In this document: piece by piece, positions 8,803-18,441 of the stretch
Numbering within the stretch: the first letter of the stretch is position 1
Layout: every line of letters starts with the position of its first letter
Assembly: GCA_020851835.1 (NCBI GenBank)
Contig: JADZBZ010000167.1
Coordinates: 77,128-120,898 of the forward strand
Reading direction: 5' to 3'
DNA from: Acidobacteriota bacterium
Lineage (GTDB): Bacteria; Acidobacteriota; Vicinamibacteria; Vicinamibacterales; UBA2999
DNA: 43,771 nucleotides
Translations under genes and position numbers: made by a program
The notes under the pieces: generated by a model
Told to the model about the DNA's origin: nothing
What the model saw: the letters and a program-made list of their open reading frames with translations, nothing else
The model's database searches: none

Positions 8803-9258
8803 ATGACGATGACGCTACGAGAGTTGACCATCCGATATTCGCCGGCAGCCGACGCCGCCGGGCATCCCATTCCGCTCAGCCGCTCGGTTGAGCGCGCCGC
8901 CGACATCGCATCCGCCCTCGTGAGTCTGCTCCGGGAGGAGGCCGTCGAGGTCTTCGTGATGCTGTGTCTGTCCACGAAGCATCGCGTGCTCGGCTACTAC
9001 GAAGTGAGCCGAGGGACGCTGGACGCGACCCTCGTGCATCCGCGCGACGTCTTCAAGGTCGCCCTGCTCGCCAACGCGGCGGCGATCGTCGTCGCGCACA
9101 ATCATCCCAGCGGCGATCCGTCGCCGACCGCGGACGACCTCAGCGTTACGCGCCGGCTGGTCGGCGCCGGCGAGCTCCTCGGCATCCAGTTTCTCGACCA
9201 CATCGTCGTTGGCGACGGCCGATGGGTGAGTCTGAACGACCTCGGGTTGATTCGCTGA
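8803..9258 (+). CDS. RadC-like JAB-domain protein
   Basis: HPRDVFKVALLANAAAIVVAHNHPSGDPSPTADDLSVTRRLVGAGELLGIQFLDHIVVGDGRWVSL (HNHPSGD JAMM motif); RBS ggagg before ATG 8803. Confidence 0.93.
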   Translation: MTMTLRELTIRYSPAADAAGHPIPLSRSVERAADIASALVSLLREEAVEVFVMLCLSTKHRVLGYYEVSRGTLDATLVHPRDVFKVALLANAAAIVVAHNHPSGDPSPTADDLSVTRRLVGAGELLGIQFLDHIVVGDGRWVSLNDLGLIR

Positions 9259-9282
9259 TTCCCCGGGCCCAGCGTCGGGCCT

Positions 9283-9310
9283 GTAAGGTTCGCCGCCAAA
9301 ACCGCGTTCA
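9283..9310 (+). promoter_or_regulatory. Recurrent 28-nt intergenic motif, copy 1
   Basis: GTAAGGTT-CGCCGC-CAAA-ACC-GCGTTCA; matching copies at 10601 and 24203. Confidence 0.5.
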
Positions 9311-9387
9311 CCTTGGACAGAGGACCTCTGGCCCACCTTGGAATTACCGCCCATCCGGGCTGACGCAGCAGCGCGAGGAGGAACGCC

Positions 9388-9687
9388 ATGATGATCAAAT
9401 TCAGCCCGAACGACAGGGGGAACCCTCCGGGTAAGCTGGCCGACGCCGAACTCCATTTCGTAGACGGTCCCCTTGAGGGCCTGAAGCTGGTCGGATTCGC
9501 CGTCTGGGAACGACGCGGGGGCGGTCGGTCCGTGACGTTTCCGACGAGGAAGTACTCATTGAATGGCGAGCGCCGAAGCTTCGCCCTCTTACGCTCGACT
9601 GGAGACGCCGCGTCACAGGATCAACTGCGTGAGGCGATCCTCAACGCCTATAGCGAGCACGAGGCGGAACTCGCCGCGAGCGCCTGA
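9388..9687 (+). CDS. Small conserved hypothetical, paralog B of 7579..7878
   Basis: MMIKFSPNDRGNPPGKLADAELHFVDGPLEGLKLVGFAVWERRGGGRSVTFPTRKYSLNGERRSFALLR, colinear with paralog A. Confidence 0.78.
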   Translation: MMIKFSPNDRGNPPGKLADAELHFVDGPLEGLKLVGFAVWERRGGGRSVTFPTRKYSLNGERRSFALLRSTGDAASQDQLREAILNAYSEHEAELAASA

Positions 9688-9727
9688 AACGCAAGGCGCG
9701 GTGTCCTGGCATCGCCGCGACGAGCCG

Positions 9728-10537
9728 ATGGCGTCGGCCGCGCACGCCCGACCTCCGCGAACCTTCCTGAATCCCCCGCTGAAGTGGGCAGGAGGCAAAC
9801 GGTGGCAGGTCCCGCACATCCGGGCGGTGTGGGCGCCGCACCGCGACCGGCGCTACGTCGAGCCGTTCTGCGGCGGCCTCGGGATGGCGCTCGGAGTCAG
9901 ACCCGAGCGCGCACTTCTGAATGACTCGAATCCGCACCTCATCAATTTCTATCGCTGGCTGCAGCGAGGCCTCGCCGTCGGGATACGGCTTGAGAACAAC
10001 GAAGACCTCTACTATCGACACCGCGACCGCTTCAACGCGCTCGCGGCGGAAGGTGAGGCCTCCAGCCATGAGGCCGCAACGCTCTTCTACTACCTGAATC
10101 GAACCGGCTACAACGGTCTGTGCCGGTTCAATCGCGACGGCCGCTTCAACGTGCCGTTCGGCCGGTACGCCGCGATCCGGTACGAGCGGGACTTCGCCCG
10201 GTACCTGCTCGTCTTCGCGACGTGGACCTTCAGCAGCGGAGACTTCGAGACCATCGCCGTCCAACCTGACGATTTCGTCTACGCGGATCCGCCGTACGAC
10301 GTCGAGTTCACGCAGTACGCCCCAGACCGATTCCGCTGGGCCGATCAGGAACGTGCTGCGGCATGGTTGGCGGCCCACCCTGGACCCAGCGTTCTCGTCA
10401 ATCAGGCGACCGCCCGCATCGAGCGCCTCTATCGGCAACTGGGTTTCTCCGTCGCCTTCCTCGACGCGCCACGGCGGATCAGTTGCACGGGCGATCGATC
10501 ACCTGCGCGCGAAATCCTCGCCACGCGCAATCTCTGA
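9728..10537 (+). CDS. D12-class N6-adenine DNA methyltransferase (Dam-like)
   Basis: LKWAGGKRWQVPHI, YVEPFCGGLGMALGV, YYLNRTGYNGLCRFN, FVYADPPYDVEFTQY (DPPY motif). Confidence 0.93.
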   Translation: MASAAHARPPRTFLNPPLKWAGGKRWQVPHIRAVWAPHRDRRYVEPFCGGLGMALGVRPERALLNDSNPHLINFYRWLQRGLAVGIRLENNEDLYYRHRDRFNALAAEGEASSHEAATLFYYLNRTGYNGLCRFNRDGRFNVPFGRYAAIRYERDFARYLLVFATWTFSSGDFETIAVQPDDFVYADPPYDVEFTQYAPDRFRWADQERAAAWLAAHPGPSVLVNQATARIERLYRQLGFSVAFLDAPRRISCTGDRSPAREILATRNL

Positions 10538-10600
10538 ACCTCGCGCACGCGTGCTACGTGATGGCGGCGTGACGCGCGCGCACAAGTGCGGAGACCGCCG

Positions 10601-10628
10601 GTAAGGTTTCTGCTCAAACTGGCGTTCA
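10601..10628 (+). promoter_or_regulatory. Recurrent 28-nt intergenic motif, copy 2
   Basis: GTAAGGTT-TCTGCT-CAAA-CTG-GCGTTCA, upstream of the T4SS operon. Confidence 0.5.
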
Positions 10629-10721
10629 GTCCCTATGCGGGTACGTGATCGAAACCGGTGTCAAACCGGCGAGCTTCTGCCCGAGTGCTTGACGAGATTC
10701 CTACACCTGCTGGAGGTTCTC

Positions 10722-11036
10722 ATGTCGCTCCGCTGTCGGGTCGTTCCTTCGTCGCGGTGTGTCCGTCGTCATGTCGTCAGGCTGTGGACGACGCTGGTGA
10801 TTCTGCTCGCGTTCCCGGCGATCGGCCTGGCGCAGTCGCCGTGGGAACGCGCCGCGTCGAACCTGGAAGCGACGTTCACTGGTCCGTTGGCCCGATCGCT
10901 GGCGCTCGTGGCGATCGTGATTGGCGGCCTGATGTTCATGTTCGGTGAAGGCGGTGCGAAGCGACAGATCAGCGGGATCGTCTTCGGCGGCGGCCTTGCG
11001 CTCTTTGCCGTGCAGTTCCTGACCTGGCTGTTCTGA
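10722..11036 (+). CDS. trbC: TrbC/VirB2-like conjugal pilin
   Basis: Signal peptide then two TM segments with ARSLALVAIVIGGLMFMFGEGGAKRQISGIVFGGGLALFAVQFL; first gene of the T4SS operon. Confidence 0.88.
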   Translation: MSLRCRVVPSSRCVRRHVVRLWTTLVILLAFPAIGLAQSPWERAASNLEATFTGPLARSLALVAIVIGGLMFMFGEGGAKRQISGIVFGGGLALFAVQFLTWLF

Positions 11037-11053
11037 TCGATCCACATCGAGCC

Positions 11054-11350
11054 ATGCACGACCAGAACCTCCCCGAACATCGCCCGGTCTACCGATCGCT
11101 GCACCGTCCTCTCACGGTGTGCGGCGTCGACCGCCGGCTGTTCTTCATGGCGCTGCTCGTCGGGGCAGCCACCTTCAACTTGTTCTACAGCTTCCTGGCG
11201 GGATGCCTGCTGTTCGCCGTGCTCTACGGATTCGCGGCGTGGAGCACGAAGTACGACCCGCAGATGCTGCAGATCCTCTTTCGCTCGGGCGCGAGTCGCC
11301 CGCGGTACGACGCGGGGAGACGGCATGGAGCAGGAGACCGGACATGGTGA
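11054..11350 (+). CDS. trbD: TrbD/VirB3-like protein
   Basis: PVYRSLHRPLTVCGVDRRLFFMALLVGAATFNLFYSFLAGCLLFAVLYGFAAW; located between TrbC and TrbE homologues. Confidence 0.85.
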   Translation: MHDQNLPEHRPVYRSLHRPLTVCGVDRRLFFMALLVGAATFNLFYSFLAGCLLFAVLYGFAAWSTKYDPQMLQILFRSGASRPRYDAGRRHGAGDRTW

Positions 11351-13782
11351 GGACCGCGCGCATCCTCAAGGACTATCGCGAGGCCGGCACCGTCAGCGGC
11401 CTGCTCGCGCTGTGGGGCTTCGTCGACGAGCACGCATTCTTGACGAAGGCCGGCGCGCTCGGCGTGGTCTACCACCTTGAGGGCGCCGACTACGAGTGTC
11501 TCGACCATCTTGAACGCCGGACGATCGCGCACCGCTTCGAGCGTGCCCTGCGGCAGCTCGACGAGTCGTTCCGCGTCTATCAGTACCTGGTCAAGCGGTC
11601 CGCAGCGCCGATCCCGGCCGAGCACCACTCCCACCCGGTCGTCGACAGAGCACTCGCGGACCGCGTCGCGCACTTCGACGCGAGACGCGACACCCTGTTC
11701 GAACTCGAATTGTTCATGGTCGTGCTGCACGAGGGCTGGACGGCCCGGCCGGCTCCCCGCCGTTCGGTTGTCGGCACGCTGAGGACGCCGCTGCTCACCG
11801 CCCGCCGGAGCCTCTCGGCCGGGCAGGCGGCGGCGACCCTCGACGCCGAACTCGCACGCGCGCTCGCCTTCCTCCACCAGAAGGCGGACGCCTTCGTGAC
11901 GCAGTTTGCCGACGAAGTGCGGCCGACGCTCCTCTCCAAGAGAGAGGCATTCCGAATGCTGCGCCAGCTCGTGAACTACGCGCCGCACAAGGTCTCGTCA
12001 GCCACGTTGAAGCACGACACGCATCTCGACGTGTACCTGGCCGACTCGGGCATCGACTGCCATCGCGACCATCTCGAGATCGACGACTACGCCGTCAAGG
12101 TCCTGACGATGAAGGAGCCGCCGGCACGGACGTTCGCGCACATGCTCGAGGAGCTGTATCGCGTCCCAAGCACGCTTGTCGCGTGCCTCGAGTGGCAGCG
12201 CATCTCAAACGCGGCCATGCGCCGCGACGTTCGGACCCGGCAGCGCCACTTCTTCAACAAGCGAGTCTCGCTGATCAACTACGTCAGTCCGCAAACGCGG
12301 CCCGAGGAGATGCTGGTCGATGACTCGGCGAGCGCGACGGTCACCGAGCTCGGGCAGAGCCTGACGGAAATGGAAGTACACGGGCGCTTCTTCGGCCGCT
12401 GCTCGCTGTCGGTCGTCGTCTACGACCGCGACCGCCGCCGGCTCGATCGGAGCGTCGCCGACTGCATCAAAGTCTTTGCCGGGCACGACGGAGCACTCTA
12501 CGAGGAGAGTTACAACCTCTTGAACGCATGGCTCGCGGTCGTGCCCGGCAATGCCGCGCACAATCTTCGTCGGCTCCCTCTGCTCAACACGAACTGTGCC
12601 GATCTGAGCTTTCTGTTCTCGCTCCACACAGGCCAACGCTCCAGTCCCCACCTGGGGAACCGGCCCTGTCTGGCTGTGTTCGAAACCGAACATCAGACGC
12701 CGTACTTCTGGAACCTCCATCACGGCGACGTGGGCCACGCGCTCGTCCTTGGCGCCACTGGCAGCGGCAAATCCTTCCTGCTCAACTTCATCGTCACGCA
12801 CGCGCAGAAGTACGACCCCGTGACGGTCATCTTCGATCTCGGCGGCAGCTACGAGCGCCTGACGCGTCTGCTCGGCGGCAGCGTCTGGCGGATGGGGCTC
12901 GCGCATCGAGCGTTCACGATCAACCCGTTCTGCCTGGAGCCGACCGCGGAGCATCGCCACTTCCTGGTGTCGTTCGTCCGCGTCCTTCTGCAATCGGGCG
13001 CGCAGTACCGGGTCACCGCGCAGGATGACCGCGATCTGCACGAGGCGGTCGAGAACATCTACGCACTCGACCCTTTGCAGCGTCGGCTGTTCACCCTGGC
13101 GAATCTGTTGCCCCGAACCCTGTCGACCCACCTTCACCGGTGGGTGCAGGGCGGACCGTATGAAGCGCTCTTCGACAACGTCGAGGACACCCTGACGTTT
13201 CAACGGCTCCAGTGCTTCGACTTCGAGGGGCTCGAGAAGTACCCGCTGCTGCTCGAACCGCTCCTGTTCTACGTTTTGCACCGTGCCAATGCGTCGATCA
13301 GCGATGGCGACGTGGCGCGCCTCAAACTGTTCGTGCTGGACGAGGCGTGGCGCTTCGCACAGGACGGCACGATCAAGGCGTACATCACCGAGGCGCTGAA
13401 AACCTGGCGCAAGCGGAATGCGGCCATGTTGCTGGCGACGCAGAGCAGCGAAGACTTCGCGGCATCCGATCTGCTGCGCACCGTCATCGAGAGCTGTCCG
13501 AGCCAGTTCTTTCTTGCCAACCCGGGCATGGATCTGGAGCGCGCGCGCCAGTTGTTCCACTTGAACCAGACCGAGAGCGCGCTGATTGCGGCGTTGATCC
13601 CACGCCAGCAGGCCCTGCTCAAGCGTCCGGACGTGACGAAGGTCATCAACCTCCATGTCGACCCGGAGTCGGCATGGATCTACACACCTGGTCCGACAGA
13701 CGGCGGCGCCGCCGCCGTGGCTGGAGCGGGGGCTGCCAACCGGCCATCAGCGGCACTCGCCGCGAAGGAGAACCTGCGATGA
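11344..13782 (+). CDS. trbE: TrbE/VirB4-like T4SS ATPase
   Basis: 812 aa; Walker A GATGSGKS; Walker B LKLFVLDEAWRF; LLATQSSEDF. Confidence 0.95.
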   Translation: MVRTARILKDYREAGTVSGLLALWGFVDEHAFLTKAGALGVVYHLEGADYECLDHLERRTIAHRFERALRQLDESFRVYQYLVKRSAAPIPAEHHSHPVVDRALADRVAHFDARRDTLFELELFMVVLHEGWTARPAPRRSVVGTLRTPLLTARRSLSAGQAAATLDAELARALAFLHQKADAFVTQFADEVRPTLLSKREAFRMLRQLVNYAPHKVSSATLKHDTHLDVYLADSGIDCHRDHLEIDDYAVKVLTMKEPPARTFAHMLEELYRVPSTLVACLEWQRISNAAMRRDVRTRQRHFFNKRVSLINYVSPQTRPEEMLVDDSASATVTELGQSLTEMEVHGRFFGRCSLSVVVYDRDRRRLDRSVADCIKVFAGHDGALYEESYNLLNAWLAVVPGNAAHNLRRLPLLNTNCADLSFLFSLHTGQRSSPHLGNRPCLAVFETEHQTPYFWNLHHGDVGHALVLGATGSGKSFLLNFIVTHAQKYDPVTVIFDLGGSYERLTRLLGGSVWRMGLAHRAFTINPFCLEPTAEHRHFLVSFVRVLLQSGAQYRVTAQDDRDLHEAVENIYALDPLQRRLFTLANLLPRTLSTHLHRWVQGGPYEALFDNVEDTLTFQRLQCFDFEGLEKYPLLLEPLLFYVLHRANASISDGDVARLKLFVLDEAWRFAQDGTIKAYITEALKTWRKRNAAMLLATQSSEDFAASDLLRTVIESCPSQFFLANPGMDLERARQLFHLNQTESALIAALIPRQQALLKRPDVTKVINLHVDPESAWIYTPGPTDGGAAAVAGAGAANRPSAALAAKENLR

Positions 13783-14591
13783 GACGTTCGCTGACCGTGC
13801 TTGCCGTCCTGCTGTCCCTCGCCTTGTCGTCGCCGCCAGTCCGCGCCCAAGGCGCACGCCAAGTGACCTACTCGCCGGAGTCCGTCGTGCCGCTGCGCGC
13901 GAAGCTTCGGTTTACGACGATGATCATCCTGCCCGAACAAGAGCAGATCCTCGACTTCGTCTGTGGGGACAAGGAGTTCTGGGCCGTCTCAGGCGCTCAG
14001 AATCTGGCGTATGTGAAGCCGGCCAAGGCCGGCGCCGTCACGAATCTCAACCTGGTGACGGCGAGCGGTCGGGTCTACTCGTTCGTGCTGACCGAAGGGA
14101 CGGCGGAGCCCGATCTGAAGGTGTTCGTGCAGTTGGACGCCGCGACCGCCGCCGCGTCGGGCGCGCAGAAGTTCTACACCGCGCGCCAGGTCGAGGACTT
14201 GCAGCGCGAGATCGACGACGCCAGGCATGACGCGGAGGACGCGAGGAAGCAGCTCGAGGGCGCCCGATCGGAGGCGGCGAAGATAATCGAACAGCAGGTC
14301 GACGAATTTCGCGCGTCGTTTCCCACGAAGCTCCAGTTTCCGTATCGGTTCAAGGCGCATCAGCGTCCGTTCAACGTCTCCGCCATCTTCACAGACGGTC
14401 GCTTCACCTATATCCGCGCTGAGGCATCGGAACTGCCGGCGCTGTACGAGGTCGTGAGCGACGGGCGAGGGACGTCTCCGAACCTCGTGAATTTCCAGGT
14501 CGAGCAGGGCCTCTATATCGTGCCGAAAGTGCTGGACCGGGGATACATGGCGATCGGCAAAGACAAGCTCACGTTCGAGATCGGCCAGTGA
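13779..14591 (+). CDS. TrbG/VirB9/CagX-like T4SS protein
   Basis: Signal peptide; LRAKLRFTTMIILPEQEQILDFVCGDKEFWAV; FNVSAIFTDGRFTYIRAEASELPALYEV; central coiled coil. Confidence 0.85.
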   Translation: MRRSLTVLAVLLSLALSSPPVRAQGARQVTYSPESVVPLRAKLRFTTMIILPEQEQILDFVCGDKEFWAVSGAQNLAYVKPAKAGAVTNLNLVTASGRVYSFVLTEGTAEPDLKVFVQLDAATAAASGAQKFYTARQVEDLQREIDDARHDAEDARKQLEGARSEAAKIIEQQVDEFRASFPTKLQFPYRFKAHQRPFNVSAIFTDGRFTYIRAEASELPALYEVVSDGRGTSPNLVNFQVEQGLYIVPKVLDRGYMAIGKDKLTFEIGQ

Positions 14592-15928
14592 CGGGGGACG
14601 ACATGCGCCGCGACTCAGAGGAGCGAGCGAATCAGCCGGACGCCTCCGAACCGACCAGCGCCATCCGGGACCGACGTGTGCCGCCGCGTGGCGTCCTGCC
14701 GCGACACGTGCAGATGTGGGTCATGGTCGCGATTGCAGTCGTGATCCTCGCCATCATCTTCCTCACCGGCCAGTCGCAGCCAACGCCGCGGTCGATTTCG
14801 AGCGCGCGGCCTGCGGAACCGAACCTGGTTTCACCCGAACGCGTACGCAGTTACGAGCAGGCACTGGCCGCCGAGGCCGAGCGACAGCAGCAGCAGGTCG
14901 CGCGCAATCAGGCGCAGACCACGCCCAAGGCGCGTGCCGGCGCGACAACCGGTGCGCCGGCGGCCGACCCACTGACCGACGAGCAGCGGCGCCGCGAGTA
15001 TCAGAGCCTCTTCGCCGACAATCTCGTCCTCAGCCGACGCCCCGATGCCCGGCAGTCGTTTGCCGGTCCCGCGGTGGTCCCAGGGCCGGCAAGTGCGCAG
15101 CCGTCGGGCGCACCGGCCGACCTGGCGCTGCTTCAACAGGTGCTGCAGATGGCGGCGCGCCCGCAGCAGCCAGCCGGAGGCGCGGCGCCCGCCCCGCAAC
15201 GTCTGCCGGCTCCAATCGCGCCTCCGGCGACCGAGCCGACAGCGTCGGCCGCGGCAGCTTCACCAGTCCACGCGATCAACACGACGGGCGAAGCGAGCGT
15301 AGCATCGTCGCCACGCGAGACCGGCCCGATCCCAGCCGGCGCGCATGACACGCGCCTGCTGGAGGGCACCATCATCGAGACCGTGCTCCTGAACCGGCTG
15401 GACGGCACGTTTGCCGGCCCGGTGACCTGCCTTGTCACGACGCCGGTCTATTCCCACGATAGGCAGTCGGTCGTCATTCCGGCCGGCGCCCGCGTCCTCG
15501 GCGCATCGTCGCCCGTGCAAACGTGGGGCGACTCGCGTTTGGCCGTGAGCTTCCATCGGCTCGTGATGCCCGATGGGCGGACGTACAGCCTCGATCGTTT
15601 CAAAGGGTTGAACCAGATCGGCGACACCGGACTGAAGGACAGCGTGAACCGACACTACTGGCAGGTCTTCGGCGCCTCGCTCGCCATTGGTGCGATTTCG
15701 GGCCTCGCGCAGTATGGAGCGCGGTCCGGATTCGACTCCTACACGTTCGGTGACTCCTATCGGCAGGCCGCCGGCTCGAGCCTGGCGAGTTCGACCGGGC
15801 GTGTTCTGGACCGGTACCTCAACGTGCTGCCGACCATCACGATTCACGAGGGCTACCGGATCAAGGTCTATCTGACGAATGACCTCGACTTGCCGATCTA
15901 CGAGCCGGTTTCCGGAGGTGTCCGATGA
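14588..15928 (+). CDS. TrbI/VirB10-like T4SS protein
   Basis: N-terminal TM, Pro/Ala/Gln-rich linker, C-terminal LLEGTIIETVLLNRLDGTFAGPVTCLVTTPVYSHDRQSVVIPAGARVLG...RTYSLDRFKGLNQIGDTGLKDSVNRHY. Confidence 0.93.
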   Translation: MTGDDMRRDSEERANQPDASEPTSAIRDRRVPPRGVLPRHVQMWVMVAIAVVILAIIFLTGQSQPTPRSISSARPAEPNLVSPERVRSYEQALAAEAERQQQQVARNQAQTTPKARAGATTGAPAADPLTDEQRRREYQSLFADNLVLSRRPDARQSFAGPAVVPGPASAQPSGAPADLALLQQVLQMAARPQQPAGGAAPAPQRLPAPIAPPATEPTASAAAASPVHAINTTGEASVASSPRETGPIPAGAHDTRLLEGTIIETVLLNRLDGTFAGPVTCLVTTPVYSHDRQSVVIPAGARVLGASSPVQTWGDSRLAVSFHRLVMPDGRTYSLDRFKGLNQIGDTGLKDSVNRHYWQVFGASLAIGAISGLAQYGARSGFDSYTFGDSYRQAAGSSLASSTGRVLDRYLNVLPTITIHEGYRIKVYLTNDLDLPIYEPVSGGVR

Positions 15929-16719
15929 TGCGTCGCATTCTTCGTCCCGTCGCCGCCGTCGTCGCGGCCCTTCTGCTCGTCGTCTCGGTTCCCCGCCCGG
16001 CGCGGGCTCAGGCGTACGACTTCCTCGTGTACGACGACGCGAACTGGTACGAGGCACTGCTGCAGCTCATCCAGTTCGTCGAGCAGTTCCGGTTTCTGCT
16101 GCAGCAGGCCAAGCGCCTGCCGGTGGACATGGCCACGCGCTATCACGGGCATTCCGTCGACTGGACGTTCCACGACCTCGAGTCAGGCCTGCTGTACGCA
16201 CAGCGAATCCTCGGCGCCCTGAACACGGGCGATCCGACCGGCTCAGCCTATCGCCAGGTCGTGGAGCCCCTCGACGTGCCAACCGACATCGTTGGCCGCA
16301 TGCCGGCGACCCTGCAACGCCGGCTGACGGATGCCTATGCGGCCATCGAGATGGCCGACAGCGTCTCGGAGTTGGCCGTCGATCAGATGGGCGCCATGCG
16401 GACAGAAGGTCCCGTAGATGAGCAGGTGGCGAAGGACATGGAGAAGGACGCCGTCTCGACGAACGACGACTACCACACGCAGACAGCGCTCCTGAACAAG
16501 ATCAACGCTGCGACCGTGCTCGGTTTGCGCATGCAGGATCACGTGAGCAAGGCCCTCATGAGCACGCTCGAGCAGATGATCGTGGCCAACCAGCGGCAAC
16601 GGGACGCCGAGGCGCAACTCATGAACGCCACGATCTACCAGTGGCGGTACGGCCAGGCGTACGGTGCGGACCTCTTCCGGAACACCGCAGCCAACATCGA
16701 CGGCTGGCGGATCCAGTAG
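15925..16719 (+). CDS. VirB5/TrbJ-like T4SS protein
   Basis: Signal peptide, helical Gln-rich protein (LLQLIQFVEQFRFLLQQAK…LEQMIVANQRQRDAEAQLMNATIYQW) in T4SS position. Confidence 0.75.
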   Translation: MMRRILRPVAAVVAALLLVVSVPRPARAQAYDFLVYDDANWYEALLQLIQFVEQFRFLLQQAKRLPVDMATRYHGHSVDWTFHDLESGLLYAQRILGALNTGDPTGSAYRQVVEPLDVPTDIVGRMPATLQRRLTDAYAAIEMADSVSELAVDQMGAMRTEGPVDEQVAKDMEKDAVSTNDDYHTQTALLNKINAATVLGLRMQDHVSKALMSTLEQMIVANQRQRDAEAQLMNATIYQWRYGQAYGADLFRNTAANIDGWRIQ

Positions 16720-16742
16720 GGCCACGAAGGAGAGCAGCAGAC

Positions 16743-17573
16743 ATGCCTCCGGTCACCGGCTATGACCCGATTGGCACGGTGCAGCAAGCCATTGCGTCCC
16801 TGCTTACGACGCAGGAACCGGCGTTCCTGGGCATCGGCAACCGCATGTTCCTGGCATTCGCCGCGATCCTGCTGTCCTGGCAGGGCATCCGCATGATGCT
16901 GGCGTGGCGCGAGTCCGGCGAGCACATGTACTCGTTCGCGAAGCTCCTGTTGTTCATCTCATTCGGCTACGCGATGATTGCCTATTACGCGTCCCCGATT
17001 CCGGGCATCGGCAGCTCATTTTCGTCGCTGATCACGGACCAGTCGATGTACCTGGCTCGGCTGATTAGCGCGCAATCGATCCAGAACGCGCAGGAGAGTC
17101 TGAACAGCCTCTGGAATGCCCTCGAGCAGCCGGACGCCTGGTCAATCCTGGCGAATCTTCTCTACTGGACGCTCTTGATCGTGATCGCACTGGCTCAGTT
17201 CGCGCTCCTGTTCGTGGTGTCTTTCGCGATGATCGCGACCGCCGTCTGCGCGCTCGTTGGGCCCCTCTTCGTGCCCTTCTTCATCGTGCCGACGCTCGAA
17301 TGGCTGTTCTGGGGATGGCTGAAGTCGTTCATCCAGTATTCCTTCACGCTGGTGATCGCCAACGCCTTCATCTTCGTCTTCGAGCGGTTCCTCAGCCGCT
17401 ACCTGCAGACCCTGCCGCCCGGTCTGCGCCTCGAGGAACAGCTCTTGTACGGCGTCCACGCCGTGATGATACTGATGACATTCACCGTCGGCGTGCTGCT
17501 CGTTCCGTCCCTGACCAGTTCGATTTTCTCGGGCCGGGCGGGCGAAGCCGTTACGCCGGCGCGCCTTTGGTAG
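16743..17573 (+). CDS. TrbL/VirB6-like polytopic membrane protein
   Basis: Multiple TM helices, AVCALVGPLFVPFFIVPTLEWLFWGWLKSFIQYSFTLVIANAFIFVFERFL. Confidence 0.85.
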   Translation: MPPVTGYDPIGTVQQAIASLLTTQEPAFLGIGNRMFLAFAAILLSWQGIRMMLAWRESGEHMYSFAKLLLFISFGYAMIAYYASPIPGIGSSFSSLITDQSMYLARLISAQSIQNAQESLNSLWNALEQPDAWSILANLLYWTLLIVIALAQFALLFVVSFAMIATAVCALVGPLFVPFFIVPTLEWLFWGWLKSFIQYSFTLVIANAFIFVFERFLSRYLQTLPPGLRLEEQLLYGVHAVMILMTFTVGVLLVPSLTSSIFSGRAGEAVTPARLW

Positions 17574-17584
17574 GAGTTCGAACC

Positions 17585-17722
17585 ATGCCGCTTCTTCGGT
17601 CAAGGACCCGTGTTCACCGCATGAGGCTTCGCTTCGGCATTGCGTTCTACGCGGTCATTGCCGTCTGGACCCTGGTGTTCGCCGGCATCGTGGCCGGGCA
17701 CTACTGGCTCGGATGGTGGTGA
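17585..17722 (+). CDS. Small single-TM protein (45 aa) in the T4SS operon
   Basis: MPLLRSRTRVHRMRLRFGIAFYAVIAVWTLVFAGIVAGHYWLGWW; fits gene spacing. Confidence 0.55.
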   Translation: MPLLRSRTRVHRMRLRFGIAFYAVIAVWTLVFAGIVAGHYWLGWW

Positions 17723-17736
17723 GGAGGGGGAGAGCG

Positions 17737-18441
17737 ATGGATGCCCACGTGCCTCCGCACGAGCCACCCTACGAGCCGGCGCCGATCGAAAACGCACGCC
17801 GGCAGTACGTCGAGCTGTTCGGGTCGGCGCTCGTGATGAACACATACCTGAAGATCGCCCTGCTGTGCGTGTCGCTGGTCGCCGTCGGCCTGCTCGTGCT
17901 GAACTTCCGGACCGTCAGCAAGTACGAGCACCTCAAGCCGCTGGTCATCCGGATTGACGACGTCGGCCGGGCGCAGGCGGTCCAGTACGACACACTGACG
18001 TACCGCCCGCAGGGTCAAGCACCCGAGCTGAAGTACTTCCTGACGCAGTTCGTTGCCATGCACTTCGCCCGCATGCGGGCGACCGTCCAGGAGCGGTACG
18101 GCGAGTCCCTGTACTTCCTGGACAGCGCCCTGGCCGACGCCACGATTGCCCAGAACCAGCGCTCGCAGCCCATTGAAGGCTTCCTGGCCGGGAATGGCGA
18201 TGAGGTCGATGTCCAGGTCAAGAACGTCACGCTGGACGAGCTCAAGGCCGCCCCGTATCGGGCGACCGTGGACTTCGAGAATGTCTATTACGCGCCGGGC
18301 GGCCGGCAGGAGAAGAAGCGCGAGACCTTCGTCGCGCAGCTGACGTTCGTCCTGCGCGACCAGATTCCCAACGCCCTGATTCCGGTGAATCCCCTCGGCC
18401 TCACCATCACGTACTTCCGTGTCGATCAGGCCTTTCAATGA
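17737..18441 (+). CDS. VirB8/TrbF-like T4SS protein
   Basis: NTYLKIALLCVSLVAVGLLVLNFRTV + C-terminal VDFENVYYAPGGRQEKKRETFVAQLTFVLRDQIPNALIPVNPLGLTITYFRVDQAF. Confidence 0.88.
   Translation: MDAHVPPHEPPYEPAPIENARRQYVELFGSALVMNTYLKIALLCVSLVAVGLLVLNFRTVSKYEHLKPLVIRIDDVGRAQAVQYDTLTYRPQGQAPELKYFLTQFVAMHFARMRATVQERYGESLYFLDSALADATIAQNQRSQPIEGFLAGNGDEVDVQVKNVTLDELKAAPYRATVDFENVYYAPGGRQEKKRETFVAQLTFVLRDQIPNALIPVNPLGLTITYFRVDQAFQ

Noticed and set aside
12205-13656. 483-aa minus-strand ORF opposite the VirB4 ATPase
   Set aside because: Antisense shadow ORF; the plus-strand Walker motifs define the real gene.
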